Below, piece by piece: positions 13,201 through 20,450 of a DNA stretch of 24,088 nt (position 1 is its first letter; each line of letters starts with the position of its first letter). The translations under genes and the position numbers were made by a program. Source of the stretch: Companilactobacillus bobalius (lineage in GTDB: Bacteria > Bacillota > Bacilli > Lactobacillales > Lactobacillaceae). A model generated the notes under the pieces. That model saw only the letters and a list, made by a program, of their open reading frames with translations, made no database searches and was not told where the DNA came from. The stretch is from the NCBI RefSeq assembly GCF_009764355.1, contig NZ_LNUA01000066.1:1-24088 (forward strand), given 5' to 3'.

Positions 13201-14028
13201 TTATAATCTATGAGAATATAATAGATCTAACGGTTTACGGTTACCCTTATTTTGTATAGAACTCCACTGGCGTTTCCAATTCACTAAATCATCTCTCGTT
13301 ATTTTTAATAATTTGGTGAGTTCTTGAGTTACATCATGCTGGAAAGGTGGGAGTTCATTAGAACTCTTATTGATATAATCAGATTGTCTAATTTCTGTCT
13401 CTAATAGTAGTCTTTCTGGTACTTTTTTATTTATAAGCCTAGTAGTTTGAAGCTCATCATATATCCATGGAGAATTAGTCTTATTTTTAATAGTGTTAAC
13501 AACACTAATAGAATTTTCTGTGTTTAAGAAAATAATACATTCACAAGAATCAATCATGTCATGCAATGCTGATGACAATATCAAATTTACTTGGCTAGTT
13601 GAATAGTTTCGCTTGTCATAGTCATAAGTTATCATGCCATTTTTTTTATTTTTAGACAAAACACAATAATTATCATCAATCTTTTTAAGAAGATCATTTG
13701 AGTATCCCCAAACGGTTGAATCTATAAAGGCATCAATATCAAACTCATTTTTTAACCAACACGCTATTCTCTTAGCAATCAACACATCATTGTGAGAGTG
13801 TGATATGAAAACATCATAATTGTTTTCTGGAAACCAATTATTTTTTAATTTAGTTACGTCTATTATTCCAGTTTCATCTTTCAAATCTATATTAGAGCTA
13901 ACTCTATCCAATAAATTTGAACGAAGTTTACGTAAACCTGATGAATACAATTCAAGATCTTGAGAAGAAATGTCCATAAAATCCATTTTATCTGCACGAT
14001 TTAAAGTTAAGTTAAAACCCTTATACAA
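13201..14028 (-). CDS. TIR-domain protein
   Basis: 275 residues from TTG 14028, with GAGAGGGG eight bases upstream. An N-terminal extension of about 70 mostly helical residues precedes the TIR-type domain: YDVFISHSHND (71-81), a helix rich in RIACWLKNEF, FIDSTVWG (101-108), CIIFLNTENS (164-173), and SPWIYDEL (186-193), where Glu192 is in the position of the catalytic glutamate. Family members cleave NAD or make NAD-derived signals in antiphage defence. The C-terminal 80 residues are unassigned. It is the first gene of a minus-strand operon with a second TIR-like protein and a membrane protein, so a defence role is likely but not shown. Confidence 0.75.
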   Translation of the reverse strand: MYKGFNLTLNRADKMDFMDISSQDLELYSSGLRKLRSNLLDRVSSNIDLKDETGIIDVTKLKNNWFPENNYDVFISHSHNDVLIAKRIACWLKNEFDIDAFIDSTVWGYSNDLLKKIDDNYCVLSKNKKNGMITYDYDKRNYSTSQVNLILSSALHDMIDSCECIIFLNTENSISVVNTIKNKTNSPWIYDELQTTRLINKKVPERLLLETEIRQSDYINKSSNELPPFQHDVTQELTKLLKITRDDLVNWKRQWSSIQNKGNRKPLDLLYSHRL

Positions 14029-14110
14029 AATATATACCCCTCTCTTTTATCACTAATATGATTTATTCAGTTAATTAACTATATAAAATTTTTGCTAATA
14101 TAAGAAATCT

Positions 14111-14626
14111 TTACCAAAAGTGCCACCAGTTTTTATTGCGCTTATTTTTATACATGTCCTCTTCTGGAGAATTGTTTTGTCGTTTCTGAGATGACTTAGA
14201 AGTTTCAAGTAAGCCATTTATTTTTTGAATATGGGCTTTTAGCTCTCTATTTTCTGCTACAGTTGTTAATTGAAGTTGTTGTTGCTGATCTATCAGTTTT
14301 ATTAGATGATCTATTTGTTGGTCTTTGGTAGCAAGCTGTTTGTCACGTTGAGACTTTAAATCTGCTACTTCTCTTCTTAGAGTAGCGATTAGCTCATTAT
14401 TTTCTTCGCTAGTCTTTGTCTCTTTTTTGCTACCTGTTTGTTGGTTCTTTGCTACCAAAGGCTTTGCTACTTTGTCTCTGATAATCCTTTCAGCTTTAGG
14501 GCTAATCATGTTTGTACCCTGACTATCTTTTTGCCGATTCTTTGCTGGTAGTCTTTGGTAATGATATTGAATAGTCTGTTTGGAGACATTCAATTGATCA
14601 GCAAGTTCTCTAATAGTTTTAGGCAT
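14111..14626 (-). CDS. RepB-associated protein with HTH and coiled coil (DUF536-like), block III
   Basis: 171 residues starting MPKTIRELADQLNVSKQTIQ. Residues 3-27 are the helix-turn-helix, about 75-135 forms a coiled coil (ELIATLRREVADLKSQRDK), and the tail ends NKNWWHFW, the aromatic motif common to this family. The ATG at 14626 overlaps the repB stop at 14619 by eight bases. It is close to the block I copy and unlike block II in the DNA-binding half. A likely role is copy-number control or partition of this replicon. Confidence 0.8.
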   Translation of the reverse strand: MPKTIRELADQLNVSKQTIQYHYQRLPAKNRQKDSQGTNMISPKAERIIRDKVAKPLVAKNQQTGSKKETKTSEENNELIATLRREVADLKSQRDKQLATKDQQIDHLIKLIDQQQQLQLTTVAENRELKAHIQKINGLLETSKSSQKRQNNSPEEDMYKNKRNKNWWHFW

Positions 14627-15554
14627 GTTTTCCAAACCCCTTTCGGAGTTCAGCAAGCATTTCTTGTCTTGTCTGATCTCTTATTGTTTTATCATGCTCA
14701 ATCTGTCGTTCGGCTAAAATCTGTTTTTCAGTTGAGCCTAGTGGTAGGCCTTTAACTTTATCGGTAGCACGCCATTTTTCTTGTTCTGTTAATTCACCAT
14801 TATTCTGGATATTAAAAAGTTTTTGACGCTCATCTTGGAACTTACCTTGAGAAAAGTCGTTTGCGTCTTTTCTTTCAGGCTTCCAAGTAAAAGTATAACC
14901 AATCACTGGTTTCCCACGACCTTTACCATATTTTTTTCGTATAGTTAGGCCTCTAAACAAAGGGGTTAGTTCTTCCTTAATTGGGCGAATAACCCTAGAT
15001 TCAACGTTCGCAGGCTTACTCCAATAGCTTTGTGGAATATCTAGTAGTTCAAAGAAATCATTTTTAGAAAAATAAGCATAACCAGTGGTTCGGAATTGTT
15101 TAAGAATACGAAAAGTTGTTTTTGCGTAACTACTCTTTAAATCTCGGAACTCTGTCAAAGCATAACGAACCCAACTTTCGAGATTATTTAGAAGTTTCAA
15201 CGCTTTGGGATAAATTTGAATATCAACATAAGGAACGTCTGCAGATCCCTTAATTTCAAATCGAGTGAACATGACAAACATCTCTCTATCAAGACCATCT
15301 TTACTTCGAGAGCCAAATCTAAGACCTAGTATTTTTTGATATGTACTTTGTATGTCATCAATAAACCGATTATTTGCGGTTGGCTTATAGGCACTTAACT
15401 CTTTTAACTGATCAAAGGTAAATCTAACAGTATCATCACCTTTATCACGCATTCTAGAAACTACAGAAAAGAACAAATTCATTTCTACAGGAGTAAACCT
15501 TCGCAAGGGGATTGTATTTAATTCAGGGTCATATTTGACTAATTCATTGCTCAT
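14619..15554 (-). CDS. repB: Replication initiator RepB (Rep_3 family), block III
   Basis: 311 residues, intact, with the Rep_3 winged-helix modules and the conserved KKYGKGRGKPVIGYTFTWKP segment. The start ATG at 15554 (MSNELVKYDPELNT) has GGAGG upstream on the minus strand, and the promoter is at 15602-15574. It should bind the TGTAGTC-type iterons at 15607-15708. It differs from the other two RepB proteins mostly in the region that would contact DNA (around residues 70-125 and 170-195), consistent with separate incompatibility. The stop overlaps the accessory gene. Confidence 0.95.
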   Translation of the reverse strand: MSNELVKYDPELNTIPLRRFTPVEMNLFFSVVSRMRDKGDDTVRFTFDQLKELSAYKPTANNRFIDDIQSTYQKILGLRFGSRSKDGLDREMFVMFTRFEIKGSADVPYVDIQIYPKALKLLNNLESWVRYALTEFRDLKSSYAKTTFRILKQFRTTGYAYFSKNDFFELLDIPQSYWSKPANVESRVIRPIKEELTPLFRGLTIRKKYGKGRGKPVIGYTFTWKPERKDANDFSQGKFQDERQKLFNIQNNGELTEQEKWRATDKVKGLPLGSTEKQILAERQIEHDKTIRDQTRQEMLAELRKGFGKHA

Positions 15555-15573
15555 AAAATAACCTCCTTGAATA

Positions 15574-15602
15574 ATACTACCTTATTTGAATACAGGAGTA
15601 AA
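15574..15602 (-). promoter_or_regulatory. repB promoter, block III
   Basis: On the minus strand TTTACT (15602-15597), 17 bp, then TAGTAT (15579-15574). Unlike blocks I and II there is no inverted half-iteron over the promoter; the iteron array itself begins 5 bp upstream of the -35 box. Confidence 0.6.
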
Positions 15603-15606
15603 TAAA

Positions 15607-15708
15607 TGTAGTCGATAAACAGACAAAATGTAGTCGATAAACAGACAAAATGTAGTCGATAAACAGACAAAATGTAGTCGATAAACAGACAAAATGTAGT
15701 CGATAAAC
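15607..15708 (+). repeat. Iterons of replicon block III
   Basis: Four perfect 22-bp units at 15607-15628, 15629-15650, 15651-15672 and 15673-15694, plus a 14-bp partial unit to 15708. The core CGATAAACAGACAAAA is shared with the other replicons except for its first base; the variable part is TGTAGT. Confidence 0.93.
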
Positions 15709-16130
15709 TTCTGTACGCCTTGGGGGAGTAAGGCGCAATAGGGGTCTAAAAGAGGTTTAAAAGAGGTTTATAAAAGAGGTATAAAAGAGGCACCGCTGTA
15801 CAAGATCAAAATCTAAAACAAAAATACAAAGGAGTGAGCCAAAAACCGGCTCACATTAAATTCCAGTCGCTATGCTCCTTGCGCCTCACTTCGTTCGTTG
15901 CCTAAAAAGGTGTGGCAAGCCACATTAATTCGGGCGCTGACGCCCCGAACCCCGTCCAAGCTGAGCCAGCTTAACCGCTTTTTCACTCGCCGTTAGGCAG
16001 GAAAGCAAAGTTTTATAGAAACTTTGGCTTTCGCCAATTCAGTGTTAAGACTGGTTTAGAGCTGTCAATTCCTTATGCTCCCACGCTTTGCTCGTCCGCT
16101 ACCATTGACAGCAAACAGTTAGCTTTTCTA
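15709..16130. other. Conserved structured non-coding region, block III origin
   Basis: The third copy of the region after the iterons. The first stem reads CGCCTT/AAGGCG (15716-15721/15730-15735), whereas block I has AGCCTT/AAGGCT. Both sides changed together, which supports a real hairpin. The AAAGAGG repeats and the later hairpins are kept. No gene is visible. Confidence 0.6.
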
Positions 16131-16229
16131 AAACATAATAAGAATTTAACTGCTATGTCCCTTTTAAGGCCTTTATTTTCAATTCTCAGCAGTTTTAAGC
16201 ATATTTACATATAATTTATACCAAAACAA

Positions 16230-16262
16230 AATAAAAAGCCCTCAGTGAGCTTTTAGAGGGCT
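16230..16262 (-). terminator. Terminator of the small block III gene
   Basis: On the minus strand AGCCCTC, a short loop, GAGGGCT, then TTTTTATTTT, directly after the stop codon at 16261. It is the same design as at 8668-8697. Confidence 0.7.
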
Positions 16263-16455
16263 AAATTACAAATCCTGGTCGATTAATAATATCTTCTTGT
16301 CTTTTTTGCAAAATGTAAGTGTACAAGGAATTATACAAATTCTGTTTGATCTCATCAGGTTCATGAACAAAAGCTTCAAACAATTCTTGAATATCAACTT
16401 GCCAAGGATCAGCAAGCATTTCATCAATTGGCTTTAATACTTTTTTTTCGTCCAT
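16261..16455 (-). CDS. Small conserved plasmid protein, unknown function (copy III)
   Basis: 64 residues from ATG 16455, which has AGGAG about eight bases upstream. The sequence is nearly that of copy I, with MDEKKVLKPIDEMLADPWQ and the end NRPGFVI. It is followed by its hairpin terminator and lies between the structured origin region and the oriT-like sites, as in the other blocks. I recognise no domain. Three conserved copies with mostly neutral changes indicate a translated gene. Confidence 0.7.
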   Translation of the reverse strand: MDEKKVLKPIDEMLADPWQVDIQELFEAFVHEPDEIKQNLYNSLYTYILQKRQEDIINRPGFVI

Positions 16456-16624
16456 CTGAGTTACTCCTAACATTAGCTAATTATTTCAGGTTTAAATTAA
16501 AGGCATCTTTTTATAGTTAGTTATTCAAAGATGGTAATTAAGTTTAGAAAGAAAAACGGTGTAAAGCAATTAAAAAGATTTGTTTGAGCGCAGCGAAATC
16601 TAATACAACTTTTTTTAGTATAAG

Positions 16625-16658
16625 CACAATCAACTTTAGTTGTTGTGTGTAAGTGCGC
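16625..16658 (+). other. oriT: oriT-like site III-a, plus strand
   Basis: CACAA(T)CAACT pairs with AGTTGTTGTG (10-bp stem, one bulged T, loop TT; 16625-16635/16638-16647), followed by GTAAGTGCGC (16649-16658). It is the only one of the four nic-like sites in plus orientation, 82 bp from site III-b. Confidence 0.55.
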
Positions 16659-16740
16659 ATTGAACTAAAAAACAACCTTTATTTCAATGATCAAGTTAGC
16701 TATTTTTTAGCGTCATTAAACGGAATGAAATGAGTTTAAT

Positions 16741-16770
16741 GCGCACTTATACATAGAATTTATTCTATGT
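16741..16770 (-). other. oriT: oriT-like site III-b, minus strand
   Basis: On the minus strand ACATAGAAT/ATTCTATGT (16770-16762/16759-16751) is followed by ATAAGTGCGC (16750-16741). Arms and flanks match site I at 1150-1183, and the similarity continues leftward into the recombinase gene, so this segment was copied together with it. Confidence 0.6.
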
Positions 16771-16834
16771 TGTGCTAGACCCATTAAAAACCTGTATCAG
16801 AAGTCGCCGTTGGCGACAACAAAATCAAACTAAT

Positions 16835-17080
16835 TTACCCAAAATCAATTTGGTTCAACATGTTTTCTGTACTTGCTTGATCCAAGCCTAAATAAGCTAA
16901 AGTCATTGATTCACTTGAGTGATTTAGTAAGTGCATGACTAGGCCAATATTGTAATTTGATTGCGTGTAAACACGATAAGCCCCAGTTTTGCGCATCGTA
17001 TGAGTACCTAGATAATTAATTCCTAATAGATCGTCAACCTTACTCATAATTTTGTAGAACTGCTTTTCAGTAATATGGCG
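16835..17080 (-). pseudogene. Tyrosine recombinase copy III, 5' end lost
   Basis: Nearly identical to the last 82 codons of copy I, from RHITEKQFYKIMSK through HTMRK, LNHSS and the catalytic Tyr to the end NQIDFG. Similarity stops sharply at 17080/17081, where IS3-type transposase sequence begins in the opposite orientation. The first catalytic arginine and the N-terminal 110 residues are gone, so the product cannot be an active recombinase. An in-frame ATG at 17089 from the IS side makes a short open frame by chance. Confidence 0.9.
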
Positions 17081-17082
17081 TG

Positions 17083-17499
17083 CTGACATTACTTATTTGG
17101 AATTATGTCCAGGAACCTGGGGTTATCTCAGTTCTATTTACGAACCAAAGGTTCATCAAGTTCTTGCTTTCAAGATTGGTCGTCAGATGGAGGCGACGTT
17201 AGTTGTAGAAACGATTAATCAGGCGCTTGAATGTCATCAAAAGCCACAATATTTTCACTCTGACATGGGTTCACAGTACACCAGCAACGAAGTTGAAACT
17301 TTACTTGAACGGCATCAGATTAGCCACTCATACTCAAAACAAGGTTATCCTTATGATAATGGGCCAATTGAAGCTTTTCACTCATTGTTGAAGAGAGAGT
17401 TTGCCTTTCAAACAACTTTTTCCAATTTTGAGGACTTGGTAATCCGAACCTCAAATTACATCAGTTGGTTTAATTCCGACAGAATTAGAACGAGTGTTT
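17083..17499 (+). pseudogene. IS3-family transposase fragment (OrfB, DDE domain)
   Basis: The frame reads D-I-T-Y-L-E-L and continues through YSKQGYPYDNGPIEAFHSL to WFNSDRIRTS. All three catalytic acidic residues can be seen: Asp at 17085-17087, Asp in FHSDMGSQYTS, and Glu in NGPIEAFHSLLKRE. The N-terminal half of OrfB, OrfA, the last 20 or so residues and both terminal inverted repeats are missing, so it is a dead remnant. It joins the recombinase relic on the left and the repB relic on the right. Homologous recombination between copies of an IS may have shaped this region. Confidence 0.88.
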
Positions 17500-17514
17500 A
17501 GAAAAAGATGTGCC

Positions 17515-17840
17515 ATTTATTGACATAGGAGCAATTCGAAACTTAGTAAACATAACAAATAATTCTTTATTTAATTCAGAGTTACTTCAGCAATCAAAAT
17601 AGGAGTCCATCAGTTTTTCATAAGTTTATCGCATATTTTTCTCCAAGCGAATATTTAAAGTTGGTTTATAGTTACTCAAATTTTGAAGTTAATAATAAGA
17701 GGATCGAACGGTCTAATTTTATTATCATAATCATACATATGAGAGATAAATGGGAAAATAAATTTATTTCAATTGAAGTAAACTTCCGCAAGGAAATGGT
17801 ATTTAATTCAGAAACATATTTTATCAATTTATTACTAATA
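17515..17840 (-). pseudogene. Decayed repB relic
   Basis: This stretch aligns by eye with the first third of repB, most closely the block I copy at 23630-23920. Matching patches include TTAGTAAACATAACAAA, CATCAGTTTTTCATAAGTTT, GGTTTATAGTTACTCAAA, ATTTATTTCAATTGAAGTAAA and GGAAATGGTATTTAATTCAG, in the same order and spacing. Many point changes and small indels destroy the frame. No iterons remain to its right, where the terminator of the EIIC gene begins. It is a fossil of a fourth replicon of the same family. Confidence 0.75.
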
Positions 17841-17857
17841 AAATACTCCCAAGACCT

Positions 17858-17894
17858 AAAAAAGCCCCCATGAAAATTACATCACAGGGAGCTT
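17858..17894 (-). terminator. Terminator of the PTS EIIC gene
   Basis: On the minus strand AAGCTCCC pairs with GGGGGCTT across a loop of about 18 bases (one G-T pair), then TTTTTT. It lies 17 bases after the EIIC stop codon. Confidence 0.7.
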
Positions 17895-17910
17895 TACAAA
17901 CCATAAAATA

Positions 17911-19296
17911 TTAATTACTTGTTGCGTGTTCTGTAGTGGCAGCAGCTTCAGCTTCTTTAATATGTGCTTCTTTATCAGCTGCAACTTGTTCTTGTCCATA
18001 CAAGATTTGATCTTGTTTGTGTACAAATGGCCAGTAAACGAAGAACGAAAGTACTAAGACAATTGCTTGCCAAATCATCATCTTCCAACCACCGACTAAT
18101 AAGCCAGAGATAACTGGTGGTGTGGTCCATGGCACCTGAACACCAGTAAAGTATGGAATAACACCTAATTTAATTAACCAATATGTGGAACCCATTGATA
18201 TGGCTGGCATAAACATGAATGGCAAAATTAAAATTGGGTTCATAACAACTGGAACTCCGAACAAAACGGGTTCGTTAATATTGAAGAGTCCTGGTACGAA
18301 TGACAAACGCCCAATACTCTTCATCTGAGCTGACTTGGCAAAGAATGCCATGAAGAAAACTAATCCAATTGTTATACCGGAACCAGTCACAGTACCAAAT
18401 TGATCAAGTAAGGATGAAACGGCAATATGACCTCCATTTGCGGCTGTCACAACACCATGTGCCTTAAAAATTGCGGCATTCGATAAACTATTGGCACCTA
18501 AAATTGGACCCATGATACCACCGACAATAACCGCACCATGAATACCAAAGAACCAGAAGAATGGAATCAATAGTGAAATAATAAGAACGCCACCAAATGA
18601 GTCTGTCATTCCTTGTAATGGTGTCTGAATAGTTTGATAAATCCACTGTGTCATAGTTGTATGAGCAGTTGCATCAAATAAGATATAAACGATTAACCAA
18701 CCGGTAATAATGACAAAGGATGGAATCAAGGCCACAAATGATTCTGCTACTGCTGGTGGAACTTGATCTGGTAATTTGATGGTCACATGATTTTTGATAA
18801 ACCAAGAATAAATCCAACCAGTTAACAATCCAACAATAATAGCAGCGATCATACCTTGACCACCAAGCCAAGTCCGATCAATAAATCCAGTTAACATCGT
18901 TGGTGCCTGTGAAGCAGAAACCACAGTTTTAGTACCATTCATAACAGCTGTCGTAGGACGCATAATTAGGAAGAAACTTACCAAAGCCGTCATGCCGGCC
19001 GGCAAAGGTTCAAAACCATCATCTTTTACCCAAGTATAGGCAATTCCTACTACGGCAAAAATTGCTACCACTCCAAAAGAAGCGTTGTAGGCTTGCGTCC
19101 AGTAAGGAATTAACCCAGTTGCTTTCATCCAATTAGCAATTGGTGCGAATGGAAAGGCACTTAAAAGCAAGAATATAGATCCACTCATAATAAATGGCAA
19201 ACTGACTAACATACCATTCTTTAGGCTTGTGATTGCTTTGGTATTAACAAACTTCATAATTGGAGGAAGAAGTTTGTTGTTAATCCAATCATTCAT
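17911..19296 (-). CDS. PTS lactose/cellobiose-family EIIC permease
   Basis: 461 residues, about ten membrane helices, full length for a single-domain EIIC of the lactose/cellobiose (CelB-like) family. It shows GIHG at 251-254 and the NEPVLFG signature at 341-347, which contribute to the sugar site, and an alanine/glutamate-rich cytoplasmic tail. It translocates a beta-glucoside-type sugar while EIIA/EIIB phosphorylate it; these partners are not in the window and must come from elsewhere. The start is ATG 19296 with GAGGTG upstream; the in-frame GTG at 19305 is part of that ribosome binding site. A cre site and a palindrome precede it. The substrate cannot be fixed from sequence. Confidence 0.9.
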   Translation of the reverse strand: MNDWINNKLLPPIMKFVNTKAITSLKNGMLVSLPFIMSGSIFLLLSAFPFAPIANWMKATGLIPYWTQAYNASFGVVAIFAVVGIAYTWVKDDGFEPLPAGMTALVSFFLIMRPTTAVMNGTKTVVSASQAPTMLTGFIDRTWLGGQGMIAAIIVGLLTGWIYSWFIKNHVTIKLPDQVPPAVAESFVALIPSFVIITGWLIVYILFDATAHTTMTQWIYQTIQTPLQGMTDSFGGVLIISLLIPFFWFFGIHGAVIVGGIMGPILGANSLSNAAIFKAHGVVTAANGGHIAVSSLLDQFGTVTGSGITIGLVFFMAFFAKSAQMKSIGRLSFVPGLFNINEPVLFGVPVVMNPILILPFMFMPAISMGSTYWLIKLGVIPYFTGVQVPWTTPPVISGLLVGGWKMMIWQAIVLVLSFFVYWPFVHKQDQILYGQEQVAADKEAHIKEAEAAATTEHATSN

Positions 19297-19323
19297 TAAA
19301 ATCACCTCAAATAATAATTGAAA

Positions 19324-19361
19324 ATCTTCGGCCGAAGATCATGTAACGTAAAGCGCTTTCA
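19324..19361 (-). promoter_or_regulatory. cre site and palindromic operator of the EIIC gene
   Basis: TGAAAGCGCTTTAC (19361-19348, minus strand) fits the CcpA cre consensus and lies within a weak promoter (TTGTTG, 16 bp, CATGAT). Just downstream, ATCTTCGGCCGAAGAT (19324-19339) is a perfect 16-bp palindrome about 30 bp before the start codon, suited to a substrate-specific regulator. Catabolite repression plus local control is the likely reading. Confidence 0.7.
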
Positions 19362-19490
19362 ACAAATCCAGTATAAGCTTTAAAATGTCTTACTGTAAAG
19401 TTATTCCCCAAATAAAAAACATGTCCCATTAAATAAAGGGCTTATGTGTCCTAAATGGAACATGTTTCAAATGAATTTTTATACATAGAA

Positions 19491-19670
19491 TTAGACCTGG
19501 CTAACTGCCTCACTGACAGGTGTTTTTCCCTCGCTAATTGCAAACTCTTTCTTAATTGTTTGATCATTATGCAACGTTGCAACAATCACTTCAGCCACAT
19601 CTTCACGTGCAATTTGGCCCTTACGTTGATTAAGTTGAACTCCGCCCTTGCCAGTTTCATTTGGTCAACC
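19491..19670 (-). pseudogene. 3' fragment of an NAD(P)-binding oxidoreductase (atypical SDR/NmrA-like)
   Basis: On the minus strand the frame reads P-N-E-T-G-K-G-G-V-Q-L, then RKGQIAREDVAEVIVATLHN and EFAISEGKTPVSEAVSQV, and stops at 19491. The I-A-R-E-D-V-A-E-V motif is typical of the C-terminal part of bacterial NAD(P)H-binding SDR-like proteins of about 210 residues. Only the last 55 or so codons remain. The fragment is cut by the inverted repeat at 19664-19699, beyond which recombinase sequence starts. The annotation rests on the short conserved motif. Confidence 0.7.
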
Positions 19671-19699
19671 ACCATCGACTTTAGTCGATGGTGGTTGAC
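19664..19699. repeat. 16-bp perfect inverted repeat at a breakpoint
   Basis: GTCAACCACCATCGAC (19664-19679) and its complement (19684-19699), with loop TTTA. It lies exactly between the truncated oxidoreductase fragment and the recombinase remnant. It resembles a terminator without a T run, or the hairpin end of an IS200/IS605-type element, but no transposase is present. Confidence 0.75.
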
Positions 19700-19740
19700 G
19701 AACGTTTGAATCTTTGATGGGTAAGACAACTTGTCGCATA
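19700..19740 (-). pseudogene. 5' remnant of the tyrosine recombinase gene
   Basis: 41 bp nearly identical to 1796-1836, the first codons of recombinase copy I (MQQVVLPIKDSNV), with Gln2 changed to Arg. The start codon is still present at 19739. The remnant ends at the 16-bp inverted repeat. It shows that the relBE cassette once sat beside a full recombinase gene, as mazEF and higBA still do. Confidence 0.85.
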
Positions 19741-19774
19741 AGCTGTTAGTTCCTTTACTTTAAAATTAATTTAG

Positions 19775-19803
19775 TTGCAGAAAACCTAAAAATCGAATAT
19801 TAT
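19775..19803 (+). promoter_or_regulatory. relB/yafQ promoter
   Basis: TTGCAG (19775-19780), 17 bp, TATTAT (19798-19803); a TATAAT overlaps at 19801-19806. AAAGGAGG precedes the start codon at 19843. Confidence 0.55.
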
Positions 19804-19842
19804 AATGTAGTACGATGGTAAACTTAAAGGAGGCGGATTAGA

Positions 19843-20121
19843 ATGAGTAATACTATTATTAAAAACAAGACAATTTCAACTCGTGTAACACCTGACATTA
19901 GTGAACGGGCTAAAGCTAATCTAGCAAAACAAGGGCTAACCGTTTCTGAGTATATACGCTTATCGTTAGTTAAAGCGGCCAATAATGAAGTTCGATTAGT
20001 CAGCTTTTTAGATTCTCCGGAAGCCTTAGCCGCTAAAAAAGAAGCAGAAACAGGGCAGGTCAAAAACATTGGTTCATTGACTGACTTTGAAGATTGGATC
20101 GATAAGCTAGATGCAAATTAA
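19843..20121 (+). CDS. relB: RelB/DinJ-family antitoxin
   Basis: 92 residues. The N-terminus TISTRVTPDISERAKANLAK (about 10-29) and LTVSEYIRLSL form a ribbon-helix-helix DNA-binding domain of the RelB/DinJ type. The C-terminal half, ending DFEDWIDKLDAN, is acidic and would bind the toxin. ATG 19843 has AAGGAGG upstream. The last 11 bases overlap the toxin gene. It is the third toxin-antitoxin module and shows the same orientation relative to the recombinase remnant and the hairpin element as the other two. Confidence 0.9.
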   Translation: MSNTIIKNKTISTRVTPDISERAKANLAKQGLTVSEYIRLSLVKAANNEVRLVSFLDSPEALAAKKEAETGQVKNIGSLTDFEDWIDKLDAN

Positions 20122-20413
20122 ACAGACCAAATCTTTTGAACGTGAATTAAAAAAACTAGTCAAAAAACATTTCCCAATAACTGTCTTGAAGCCTTGTTTA
20201 GAAGCAATTGTTGAACAAGATGTACTTGTTTTGAAACAGATTAAAGATCATGCATTAAAAGGAAATTGGCGTGGCTATCGTGAATTTCACCCTGCCAGAT
20301 ATGGAAACTATGGTAAAAATTATGACAACTGGATTGTTATTTATCAGCTAGATCATGATGAATTGATTTTGTTATTGGTTGCAACTGGCTCCCATGAAAT
20401 CTTGAATCAATAG
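20111..20413 (+). CDS. yafQ: YafQ-family ribonuclease toxin
   Basis: 100 residues of the RelE/YafQ fold. Conserved positions include His47 in DHALKGNW, GYREFH with His60, DNW at 72-74 and SHEIL with His95, matching the YafQ active-site pattern; the usual final Phe is Leu here. Such toxins cut mRNA in the ribosomal A site. It overlaps relB by 11 bases, so it is translationally coupled. Hairpin element C begins 37 bases after the stop. The length is normal and the gene appears intact. Confidence 0.9.
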   Translation: MQIKQTKSFERELKKLVKKHFPITVLKPCLEAIVEQDVLVLKQIKDHALKGNWRGYREFHPARYGNYGKNYDNWIVIYQLDHDELILLLVATGSHEILNQ

Positions 20414-20450
20414 CTATAGTTTAGGGGCACTTATAAAAAAATAAATTAAA

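Noticed and set aside
12489..14028. Calling the TIR operon a Thoeris system
   Set aside because: A ThsB-like TIR protein is present, but there is no ThsA (SIR2/SLOG or Macro effector) gene. Only a relationship can be claimed.
17661..17873. 70-codon plus-strand open frame
   Set aside because: It runs antisense through the decayed repB relic, has no ribosome binding site, and no protein resemblance is visible.
19455..19709. 84-codon plus-strand open frame
   Set aside because: It is the antisense shadow of the oxidoreductase fragment and the inverted repeat; the minus strand carries the recognisable motif.
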